Assembly: GCA_016946835.1 (NCBI GenBank)
Contig: JACVTC010000014.1
Coordinates: 91,001 to 155,000 of the forward strand
From: Neocallimastix lanati (nom. inval.)
Lineage: Eukaryota; Neocallimastigomycota; Neocallimastigomycetes; Neocallimastigales; Neocallimastigaceae
Direction: 5' to 3'
Length of the DNA stretch: 64,000 nucleotides
Part shown: in pieces, positions 12,461-23,773 of the stretch
How positions within the stretch are numbered: position 1 is the stretch's first letter
How the letters are laid out: the number at the start of each line of letters is the position of its first letter
Position numbers and translations under genes: made by a program
Notes under the pieces: generated by a model
The model's input: the letters and a program-made list of their open reading frames with translations, nothing else
Database searches by the model: none
What the model was told of the DNA's origin: nothing

Positions 12461-14014
12461 ATATATATAAGAAATTAATAATATAAAAATTATAATTTAC
12501 CTTGTTTTTTTTGTATTTAAAGTTTTATTTTATTTCTATTATTATTATTATTTGTTATAAAAGAAATATAAGTATTTCTTTTTCTTATTTTAAAATTAAT
12601 AAAAATATACAATTATCATAAAAATTTATATATTATAAAAATTACAATTACAAAATACTTTTTCATTATAAATATACATATATACAATTAAGAATAATTA
12701 TAAAAATTAAAATTTAACTTATTCCTCATTATTTAAATTTAAATTTTATTTCTATTATATTTATTATTTGTATTAAAAAAATAATAATAAAAGTATTTCT
12801 TTTTCTTATTATGAAAAAAAATAAATAAATGCTCATACAAAAATATACAATTACCATAAAAATTTATATATTAAAAAAATAACCATTATAAAATATTTTT
12901 TCATTATATATATATATAAAAAAATAAAAAAAAAAAAAAAAAAAAAAAAAATTAAAATAAAAAAAAATGAATGAAATTGAAATTAACAAAATTAATAAAA
13001 TTATATAATTATATATTATATGTTTAAATTAAAAAAAAATATATAACGATTTGAAATATTTATTTTTAAATTCTCTTTAATATTAGAATATAATATATAT
13101 ATAATTATATTAATAATATAATATATAAAAATATATAGATTTTTTTTAAAAATGTAATTTAAATTTCACAATGGTTTTAAAATGTATTCATTTTATTTAA
13201 TATATTAATTAATCAAATATATATTAAAGTATATTATAATATATTATATAGTTTATTATCCACATTATATTGATTTTATTATAAATTAAAGTTATTCACA
13301 GTTTTCTAGCCACATCCACTAAATATCTTGCTGTAATTATCCACATTTTTTGATTGAAATTTCAAAATAATAAGATTGGTGATACAAGGATAAAATGTAT
13401 ATTAAATAATATATATATTTAATTATTTTAATATATATTTTTAGTAAAAATAATTAAACTATAATTATATTACATGTAATAGATTAATAAAAACTTTTTT
13501 TTTATTAGATTTTATCGATTAATAAAATAATTTTTTTCTTTTTTTCATTTTTTAATGAATATATATTTATACACTCTAAAGACGTGCATATAATTATTAG
13601 TATAACTTTTTTCTATGAAGTAAATAAATATGCAATAAAGAAAAACAATTTTTTTGTTTATTTTTCTTTAATTATAAATATTGACCTTATAAAATACATT
13701 TAAATAAAATAGAAAATGATAGAAAATATTTTTTCTTTTGAAATAACATAACATTCCAAAATACTTAAGCATATAATATATTAATATATAATTTTATATT
13801 AAACTTAAATTATTATATATGGAGATAAAATAGATAGAATTTAAACTTTTTTTTATATATTTATGAACAAATCAAATATAGATCTATTAAAAATATATAT
13901 CAATTTTATATTTCTTAATAATATAATAGATATCTATTTTTGATTAAAATGAAATAGATTCTTATTGTCAAAAATTTAAATACTATAAATTATTGAAAAT
14001 ATGGGGAATTTTTA

Positions 14015-14048
<34 letters not shown>

Positions 14049-17000
14049 TATATTGCTATTATCTTTAATTATATAACAAATAAATTTAATTTAAATATTT
14101 ATAAAAGCCATTTAAAAAAGATTTTAAATTGTAACTTTATTTTATTCAAATTTTATTAATATATATATATTTATTTCATAAATAAATGATTCAAAAAAAA
14201 AAAATAAAGTAATAATGGAAAATAAAAAAAAAATTAATAATAATCATAATTTATATAACTGTAATTTATTTGTATTGAATAATTTTATATTTAAAGTTTA
14301 ATTCTTCAGATATTATGAATTATTTTTTTTTTTAGATTCATACAATATGCATTTTCCATCTATTTTTAAAAAATATATATTTCTAGGATAGAAATAAAAA
14401 CTATAGAAATTTTGATGATATTTATTGAAAAATAATAATCCTTAAAACAAAAGGATACATCTTTTTAATGAATACATAATTATCAAATTTTATAGAAGAA
14501 GTTTCATTAATAATAAAAATTATTAATTTTCTTTTAAAGTTTATAAATCAAAAAAAAATTTTTTTAAACTTTTTTTTTTTTTATTATTTTATCATAAAAT
14601 ACAATAATTTAATCTATTTTTTAATTTTTATTTTAATTTATATTTTGATACAAATTTATTATAATTTTATTACTAGTTATTTTTTATAATTATACCTTAA
14701 ATATATTAAAAAAAATTATATTTTCCATAAAGATATATTTTATTGAAGATAGTAATTACTAATCACTATAAATAAATTACTATAATATTAAATTAAATAC
14801 AATAAATTAAAACTAAATTAAAATTTCAAAAATACTAGAATCTTAATTTTTATTTATATAAAATTTATTAAAATAATTACTAATTAATTTTATAATAAAA
14901 AAATATAATAAAATTTACAATAATTTTTAAAGTATTATTTAATAAATATATTTTAGATTTTTAATAAATTTTAAATTTTAAAAGTTATTTATTTGTCCTT
15001 CTTATATCAAATATAAATATAAAGTTCAATAGTAAGAAATTAAGTTTAAATAAATATAAATTTATAATTTAAAAGTTCTAAAATTTAATTATTAATAAAA
15101 TATAGATTATATAATATTTTTTTATATTAAATATGTTCATTTTAGTATTATTGATTAAAAATCTATAATCAATAGTATCAATAAATATATATACTATTTA
15201 AAAATGAAACAATAAATTATACAATTATTTTTATATAATACTAATTATTCTATTTTAATTTAGAAGTATGTAATATTTAATTCAGATATATATTAATTTA
15301 AATATTACAATATCCCTATAATTAAGTTTTTTAAATTAATTTTTCAATTTAAAAAATATAAAAATATCACATATTAATATATATTAATTTATTAATAAAT
15401 TATAAAACAATAAATCAAATAGATTAAAAAAAAAAAAAGACTATTTATTATTAAATTTTCAAAATATATTAAAAAAGTAATATTTTAAAGTTTTGGGGTT
15501 GTATCACTATTGGAAATTTCTAATTAATATAAATTATCTCTATATTAAAAACGAGTAATATTAAAATTATATAATTAGTGGATGAACTAACGAATAAAAT
15601 TTCAGTAAAGTTAAACAAAAAAAAATAAATTATGTGTATTATACCAATTAATATATTAATATAATTAATATAAAAAAAAACTTCATAATAAAAGTGATGT
15701 TAAAAAAATAAATACAGATTTAAATTTAGATTTAATTAATAACAATTAATTTCACAATAAAATTTTACAATATTAATAAATTTTTAATTGATTTTTAAGA
15801 TTTTAATAATTTATCAAATAAATTCATTATTTTATAATAATGAACAAATATAAAACAAAAATGTTATATCATTAAATACTATATCTTTCATTAAGCAATA
15901 TAAATCATCAAATTTAATTTATATTCATACATGTTTATAAAAAAAATATATATTTAATATAATTATATTTCTAATAATCACATTATATTATAAATCTTTG
16001 TTAAAAACTATATATAATATAAAAATATAACTTTTTTTAAATATAAATGTTTTCTATTAAAGTACTACTATTATAAGTTATTATTATATAAATAATTTAT
16101 AAAAACCATTTTTATTATATGTATATTTTTAATTCTCAAATAAAAATTCAAATTTATAATTAATTATAGATGAACTTCTATTTTGGAAATTTTATAATTA
16201 TTATAATAATAAAAAATTGACAATAACTAAATTAAATTTAATATATTAATTGTGAAAATAATATTAATATAGTTTTTGGGGTTTATAGAAATAATATTTA
16301 ATTTTTATGTTTATATAAAGATAATACTAATTAATTAATTATCATATATTAGACTATATACTATTTGTATACAACAATTTAATAATATTCTTTAATTTAT
16401 TTGATATAATTATACTTTTGATATAAATTTTGTACATTATACGGAGATTTAAAAAAAAAAATTTATGTTAAATTATTTCTTAAACTTATTATATTTATAA
16501 TTATATTAGTAAATAATAAAATAAATTAAATACAATGAATTATGAAAGTAATATTAAGTTTTTTAATTTAAAATCACATTTTTATTTTTTATACTATATC
16601 AATAAAGCATTAAGTATAGTGATTTATAATTTAAATTAATTACCATAGCATTATATATATTAGCAATTATCAAATATAATTAATCTTATAATATTAATAT
16701 TGCTTAAATAAATTAAACCAATATCATTAATATTGATAAATAAAAAGTTATTTTTGAGATTATCATATTGAAAATTTTTATATTACATAGAATTATTGAT
16801 TTCAAAGTATATATTTCTTCTTCATAATCGACATAATAACTTTTTATTTATCATTGAAATGTCTTTAAAAATACAATAATAAATATCAAAATTAATTATT
16901 TTAAAATTTATTAAAACAAACATAAAACTATTTATAAATTTTTATGGAATTATGAATAAAAATTATAATATTAATTTTAATATTTATATTATTCAATTCA

Positions 17001-18640
17001 TCATATAATGCTTTAAAAAATATATACCATTACTATTTACTGATTAATTAATTTATTAATTTTTAATAAGTTTATCACAAATTCTTCAAATTATATCAAG
17101 ATATATATGACAAAAATAATAAATGCAAAATAATATTTATGAAACTTTTATCAAAAATAAATAAAAGAAAAAAGATAAAAAAGTGATGTAATAATAAATT
17201 ATTATTATATTTTTTTAAAAGGAAACATTTATGTTACACAATTCAAAAAAAATATTAAAAAATAAAATATTATAAAAAAACAGAAATTTATAAATAAATT
17301 TTTGAAAACAAAATTTAATTATTAATATAAAAAACAATACTAAAAATATTACAATTTTTTTATACAATTATTATATATATATAATATTAATTTCATTTAT
17401 TTCTTTATAATCTAATTTATATATATATAATTTGAATATACAAAATTAATGTTTTATTAATTAATACTAAATCTTTTTTAGGTCAAAAATCATGATGTTT
17501 ATAATTTAAATTTTTTTTTATAATTAAAAAATATTATTTTATTCTGTGATTAAAAAAATATGGCATTTCTAATAATCTCTTATATGTGTAATAATAAATA
17601 TTAAATAATACTTAATCAATAAACCAACCAGTAGATTCAGCTATGGAAAATATGAAAATAAATTTCTATTACCAAATTTAATAAATAAATATATTTTCAT
17701 GTATCCCATCCATTCTAAAAATAATTAAAACTAGTTTTATTTAAAGAATTTATTACAATAAATAAATTTTATTAGTAATTTATTACTTTAATCATATGTA
17801 AAAAAGTTTTTTATTTAGTTAACTAAATTAAAAATATAGTGTATAATTATAAATAAAATATTATATCATATAAATCAAAATAATATATATATTATATTTA
17901 GTAATATTCTTAAACTATTACGGATATACTTCCGCAATAAATTAGATATTTTTAATATCAATAAAATAGTTTATAATTATTAAAATATTAATTTTATTTA
18001 TATATATATATTTATCTAGACATATAAATATAATATATAAATGATTGATATTTTAGTTTTATATGAAAGAAATTTTTGATTCTTGTGAATAAATATATAT
18101 TTTTTTAACAGAAAGTCATGTAATTAGTAACACTTATTTTAAATTTTTCTTTAAAAATTTTAAATTTATATTGCAATGTAAATGTAACAATATAAAATTT
18201 CTATATTTATTTTTATTTTATTTTTTTTAAAATAATATTTTTTTATTAACATTATATACATTATATGTATTCTTTTTTTTTTTTTTTTTTTATTTTGTTT
18301 TTGTTTTATTCTATTAATGTTTTTATTATTATTAATATTATTAATATTATTATTATTAATATTTTTATTTATTATTATAATTTTATTTATTATTATTATT
18401 ATATTGTAATTATAATATTATATAATTATTATTATTATTATTTATTAATAAATTGATTTATAAAAAAAAGAATCATAATAATAATTAAATCAATTTGAGA
18501 ATTAATTATGAATTAAATTTAAACAATTCAATAATAAAATTTCCATTACTATATAAAAATTTGGATTAATTAAAATTTTATTTGTTTCAAGCAAAAAAAA
18601 AAAAAAATTATTGTAATAATTTTATTACTCTTTAAAGTTT
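12363..18640. other. 6-kb gene desert
   Basis: Nearly pure A/T sequence: poly(A) at 12425-12454 and 12930-12950, TA runs (12375-12390, 14034-14053), T-tracts and a TAT/TAA-rich patch at 18300-18450. Its left end should hold the promoter and 5' UTR of the zinc-finger gene, but no specific element can be named. The only patch of ordinary complexity is about 13290-13400. No coding frame of normal amino-acid composition was found. Confidence 0.7.
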
Positions 18641-18649
18641 TTCATTTAA

Positions 18650-19625
18650 ATAATTTAAAAATTTTATACTAAAAATTTATTTTCGTCATGTCCTTCTAAC
18701 ATTGTTAATAATTACCTTTAAATTTTTATTTTCTTTTTCATTCTTGATAGTCATCATAATATTAACACTGTCATTAATATTTTTTTCTTAGGTATGAAAT
18801 CTATTAAAATTCTATAAATACTATTAGTTCTAATATATATACATAAAATAGAAAATTTTAAATTCAATTTTCCTACTACTCATTTTTAAATTTAATTTGC
18901 TTTTTTTCAAAAAATATGAGTTGTTTAATAAACTTTTTTGATGAATCTCTGATACAACATTTACCTTAAAAGGCAAGACATGTAATAGGCATCTAATTCT
19001 CAGATATATTCCATTTATTTTATAAATGGCATTTGTTATTATTTAAGTAAAATAAATCTATAATAGTAATCTTACTAATTTCTTTGAAAAAGAAATAATA
19101 TGACATAGTAAATTGAAAGACCGATTCTCTATTAATGAGGTTCCTAAATCCTCAACAAGAATATTAACTTTTATTAAATGTAATCTCAAAAAGTATACCA
19201 ATTGTGAATTGATTTCCTATATGTTCTTTTAATATAGAAATAATATACTACTATTATTCTCATTTTATTTTATTTTATTTTACATTCTTTTATGTAAAAT
19301 ATTTCTTTATTAGATTTTTTTATAAATTTTTGATAAAAAAAATCTTCATTAGTTTAAATTTGAATATAAGAAAAAGCTCTTTCTTTCTTTAATAGACTTG
19401 ATAGTATTATTAAATTTTCTATTTGTTCTTTTTTTTTTCCAATTGTTTTTTTTTTTTTTAAAGTATTATTATAATTAAGATTATTATTTCTCTTCTTCTT
19501 ATTATTTTTCACATTTCCTCAACATTTTTAAAGTCAAAATTATTATATTCATGACCAAGACAATTTCTAGGAAAACCATATGTTCCACTAACCACCAATG
19601 AAAATTTAGTTTCCATTTTTATGGT
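18650..19625 (-). pseudogene. Scattered unidentified coding-like remnants
   Basis: Base composition is less extreme here, and minus-strand frames give protein-like pieces separated by stops and frame changes. One piece starts with Met at about 19622 (METKFSLVVSGTYGFPRNCL, about 35 residues). Another, about 19190-19075, contains VNILVEDLGTSLIENRSFNL. A third, about 19010-18830, contains LLHVLPFKVNVVSEIHQKSL. I recognise no family. They may be exons of an unknown gene or, more likely, decayed pieces of one. Low confidence. Confidence 0.25.
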
Positions 19626-20179
19626 AAAGTACTATTTAAATATTATAAGTGTCCCTAAAAAATATTTGATATTTTTATTTATTTAGATTTTTATTTTTGC
19701 AATTAAAAGTATAAAAATGAAATTAAAAAATAATAATATATATTATATAATAAAATAAAAAAATAAAAAATAAAAAAAAAAGTATAATAGAAGAAGTCAT
19801 AATAAAAATATATAGTAGTATAATTAAGTAAATAAAAGATTATTTTCTAATATAAAATTTTAAATAAATAAAGTATCTACAAAGAGCTAGCCTTATGTAA
19901 TACAGAATAAGATAAATATTAATAAAAATAAATTTTGATTATTTCTCTCTTGATTTTAAAAAGTGATGGTAGTAATTATAGAAATATCGATATGAATGTA
20001 TTATATAAACTTATGATCAATAGTATTTTTACTTTTTATTTTTGTGAATTGATTTGTAATTTATTTCATTAAAGAATAACTTAAAATCTGATATTTCAAC
20101 TCTATAACTACACTTTATTATTATGATATATATCCTATTTAGTAAATATAAAGTACATTTATTAGAACCATATCAGAAT

Positions 20180-20454
20180 GAAAAATGAAGCGATAATAAA
20201 AAATTCGATAGAATTAGGTACTAATGTAGATTATCCTGATGAACCAGATTATACCAATAATTTTTTGTGATTTCATAACTACAGCATATTGATATGAAAA
20301 AGAAAGCTTAATAGAATATTTAATAGAATATGGAACAAATGTCAATCTACTCAGCTATATCAAACATCTTTTAAATTTTGAATTTTATGAAGCATCTGTA
20401 TTAATGATAGAATGTAAAAATGGAAGTGAAGACACTATAAAATGTAGACTTTAA
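20180..20454 (+). pseudogene. Ankyrin-repeat gene remnant
   Basis: Two adjacent plus-strand pieces look like ankyrin repeats: NEAIIKNSIELGTNVDYPDE (20180-20240), and after stops ESLIEYLIEYGTNVNLLSY (about 20300-20360), which continues to a TAA at 20454. The pattern ...LIEYGTNVN matches the end of the second helix and the start of the next repeat in ankyrin proteins. TGA codons at about 20268 and 20298 and a likely frame change break it. No start, no complete repeat array and no neighbouring domain remain. Confidence 0.6.
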
Positions 20455-20578
20455 ATGGAAAAGACCAATAAAAAAGAAAAGGAAGTCTCTCTTTCTTTAA
20501 AAGTACAATAAAAAAATAAAATAAAGCATAATAAAAAAAATTATATTATAATTAAAATATTGAAATGCTCATATATAT

Positions 20579-20766
20579 AATAAAAAATAAATGTATAGAA
20601 ACTCCTTTTTTCATAAAAAGCTAGTAGGAAATTAATTAATATAATATATTTTTAGTAATGATTAATATATACAATAAAAAATAAATGTATAGAAACTCCT
20701 TTTTTCATAAAAAACTAGTAGAAAATTAATTATTATAATATACTTTTAGTAATGATTAATATATAA
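20579..20766. repeat. 94-bp tandem duplication
   Basis: Two copies of a 94-bp unit (20579-20672 and 20673-20766), each containing AAATGTATAGAAACTCC and AGCTAGTAG or AACTAGTAG, with only a few mismatches. The sequence is not simple repeat, so this is a recent segmental duplication. It lies just downstream of the ankyrin remnant. Confidence 0.85.
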
Positions 20767-20890
20767 TTATTACTATAAAATATATTATTTTGTAATTATA
20801 TTAAAAAAAAATAAAAAAGGATAATGATAATCAATCAGTAAATGATACTTAATTTTTTTTTTTTCCTATTCATCATAAAAGAATGATGAT

Positions 20891-20930
20891 AAGAAATTAT
20901 AAGAAATTATAAGAAATTATAAGAAATTAT
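20891..20930. repeat. 10-bp tandem repeat, four copies
   Basis: Four perfect copies of AAGAAATTAT in a row. Confidence 0.9.
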
Positions 20931-21529
20931 AGGTACATAATAAATACTCCAAAAGTTTTATTATAGATTTAATTAACAAGATTAACTAATATATATTATT
21001 AAATAAAATCTTTATTATTAAATAATAAATATAAGATCTTGGATATATTACATATCTAATAATATAATCATCCATTTTTTAAAATAAACTTGACTTTTCT
21101 ATTTTTTTTATTGATTAAAAAAAATATATATTATTAATAATGGATATAACTATTTATTTATGATAAAAATTTGAATATTAATTTATTATTATTTAAAGTA
21201 TAATTAATAAAAGTAAATATTGAAAAATTTTTTATATTACTAAGAGCGCTAAGACGTTTTTTCATTATACTTTTATTCTTATTTTTATTTTTTTTTTTTT
21301 TTTTTTTTTTTTTGGCTAATATAATTAAATTTGGTAAAAAAAATATATTATTTTATTTCATGTTGATTAAGCTTTTTCAATTTCATTCTTTTATGTAAAT
21401 ATTATCATTTTTATTCTTTCATTATTCAATTTTTTAAAATTTTCAAGAATAATTTTATAAAACAATACATAAATAATTTATATAGTTTTTATAAATATAA
21501 ACAAACCATATATATATTGCAACCCAAAA

Positions 21530-22340
21530 TAATGCATTTACTATTTCCAAAAGACATTTCGTTTTTGTTACCCCAATCATGAACTTTATTTAAAAGATTT
21601 TTAAGAGAGGATTTTGTAGGAACCAACAAAACATTATCATAATCAAATAAACTACCACAACACTTTCTTTTTTTTTTTTTTTTCAGTTATCACACCATAT
21701 CTCTGCCATTTATCAAGTATATCATTAATAAATATAATAAATAAAATAGATGATAAAGGAAATCCTTGGCGAACACCACGATATATTAAAAATTCTTTTG
21801 AAAGTTTACCATTAAAATTTGAACGAGGTTTCGAAATAAGATATAAATTAGTAATAAAGTAAAGAAATTTACCATGAATAACAATATTATTAAGTTTTTT
21901 TTAAGTATATTATTAATTGGAAATGACTCATAAGCTTTTCTTTTTTTTTTTTTTTTTTTTTTTTTGAAGTCAAGAAAAACAAGAAAGTTAAATTCATCCT
22001 TAAATTTTCTTCCTGTGGAAAATTTCATAAATGAAAACAAATAAACTAATAAATTCTTCTTTATTTCTAAAACCAAATTGTTTTGGTCTAAAAATTCCAC
22101 TAGAAAAAACATAGTCTGCAATTTTTTTTAGTAACAATTTTTAACATAATCTTTAATCCTGCATTGATGAGTAAAATACCACAGTAATTATTACAATATG
22201 AAAGATCCCCTTTCTTAAGAATGGAAACAATAGAAGCAGAATTCTATTCATTAAGGAAATCACCATCTCAAATTTTATTAAATAATAAAAAACAAATATT
22301 TTGTACAATTGGAATAAGCAATTTCTTGATTAGGATCATT
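21530..22340 (-). pseudogene. LINE reverse transcriptase fragment, degenerate
   Basis: Minus-strand translation matches the RT of the intact LINE at 23930-26350: NSASIVSILKKGDLSYCNNY (about 22250-22180), then EFNFLVFLDF (about 21990-21960, RT motif A with its Asp), then a region equivalent to NDIL and the stretch before the FADD box. Two lysine-rich points have grown into long A tracts. One follows FLDF at about 21935-21965, where the intact copy has LKKAYDS. The other is at about 21668-21683, where the intact copy has GRKKCC. Several stops and shifts are present. It is an old copy of the same LINE family. Confidence 0.75.
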
Positions 22341-22345
22341 TTGAA

Positions 22346-22477
22346 AAAACATTGGCAGATGAAATGAAACAAATTTTTGAATCTAATTATCCTTATAATC
22401 CTCTAAATACTAATGATATAATCAGAGAGAACCCTGTATTCTTTGGAGAGATCATCGAATGCTTAAAGATTAGATAA
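22346..22477 (+). pseudogene. Unidentified 43-residue coding remnant
   Basis: An open plus-strand stretch with non-repetitive, protein-like composition (includes MKQIFESNYPYNPLNTND and ENPVFFGEIIECLKIR) ends at TAA. It runs opposite to the surrounding LINE pieces and does not belong to them. The NP-F-F-EI-EC pattern is faintly like the N-terminal helicase-associated domain of Helitron proteins, but this is only an impression. Confidence 0.25.
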
Positions 22478-22599
22478 ATCAATTTTAAATTTAAAATTGT
22501 TATTCTTTTTATAAAAATAAATGATTCTTTTTATGAGATAGTTTCTTAATATAATATAAGTAAAAGCAATGGAATGCTGAGACCAATATATTTTTAGTC

Positions 22600-23060
22600 A
22601 CCTACTTCATTGGCTATAATAAAAAGTTTCCTTTACCATTGTGTTAGATTCCGGATTATCATTATGTTCATATTTATTCAGTATACATGTAAATTTATGA
22701 TAAGAGAAAGCTACTTCATGTTTATCTTTACTTAACAAATTCGACTAAACCATTTAATTTTCTTACAAAGAGGTGGCACAGTAAAACCATCAAGAAATGT
22801 TTTTTTTACAAGAAAGAATAAGTGGTAAATTGGTCAGAGATATCATTAAAAGTATTGCAATATTCAGAGAATCTTAACATTTATAAAGTCAATACAAAAA
22901 AAAAATTTTCACCGTTAAATTAAGTAAACTGGTGACCAATCATATTCATAACAAACCATTGAGGAGAAATTATAAGTTACTATTTAACCAACAATAACGG
23001 AAAGGATTATTCTGGTGATTCTTGAGCCAATAAGCAAAATCAAATTTTTTTTGCTTTATC
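22600..23060 (-). pseudogene. LINE endonuclease end and linker fragment
   Basis: Minus-strand pieces include FNDISDQFTTYS (about 22855-22820), resembling the SDHxP end of an apurinic-type LINE endonuclease. LDGFTVPPLCKKIKWFSRIC (about 22800-22740) follows in a shifted frame, as expected in the linker before RT. It lies upstream of the RT fragment at 22340-21530 in the right order, so both may be one decayed element disturbed by the forward remnant at 22346-22477. Confidence 0.5.
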
Positions 23061-23068
23061 TCTAGAGT

Positions 23069-23119
<51 letters not shown>

Positions 23120-23279
23120 TTTGCTGGGGATTTAAATGTTTCTTAATGAACATTGAACACCCTAAAAGGAAAGTATATTCATTAAGAGTATATATCAATG
23201 TTTTAAGTGAACATTAGTGAATTGGTATGAATTATAGATACCAATATAAAGGCCACGTATACCGAAGGATTTTCATTTC

Positions 23280-23345
23280 TACACTTCTCAGTACTATCAC
23301 GATAATTATTATAATCCGAAAGATCACCTTTTTTTGGAATTAATA
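23280..23345 (-). pseudogene. LINE RT scrap
   Basis: On the minus strand KKGDLSDYNNYRD is nearly identical to KKGDLSDCSNYRG of the intact LINE (RT motif 2 region). The sequence on either side does not continue the RT, so this is a short displaced piece. It supports repeated LINE insertion and rearrangement here. Confidence 0.5.
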
Positions 23346-23417
23346 AGTGATATTGAAAATATTAATATTCAATTAGAAAATAACGAAATAGAACATTCAA
23401 ATAATTACAATAACATT

Positions 23418-23450
<33 letters not shown>

Positions 23451-23470
23451 TATAGAGGAAGACTATAAAA

Positions 23471-23720
23471 AAGATTCCCATCCGTTAAATAATGTCATAA
23501 ACACAAGCTTTGGAGTGAATCAATCTCCTACATTTCCATTTTACAATAGCTACATGAAAGTATAAATAATACTATAGAAAAATACATATACTAAAGTAAA
23601 AAATACAATAGATTCATTACAATGATAATATGTAGAAACTACATGATATTACTAATTATACAACTCCAATGTTACTACATATCCAGTTTAAAACAATATA
23701 AAACATCAGGTTCACTTTCT
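23471..23720 (-). other. Left half of the sequence split by the young LINE
   Basis: This segment and 26366-26690 were adjacent before the LINE insertion, since the target-site copies join them. It has moderate complexity and fragments in all frames (on the plus strand NTSFGVNQSPTFPFYNSY), but no frame runs across the junction without a stop. The right half looks like the C-terminal part of another minus-strand LINE, so this half may be that element's 3' end. Confidence 0.4.
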
Positions 23721-23730
23721 ACAGTCTTCC

Positions 23731-23773
<43 letters not shown>

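Noticed and set aside
19075-19190. GH35 beta-galactosidase signature (VNILVE)
   Set aside because: Only six residues match. The sequence after it lacks the rest of the signature, and it could be chance.
20891-20930. CRISPR-like array
   Set aside because: Four head-to-tail 10-mers without spacers; the genome is eukaryotic.
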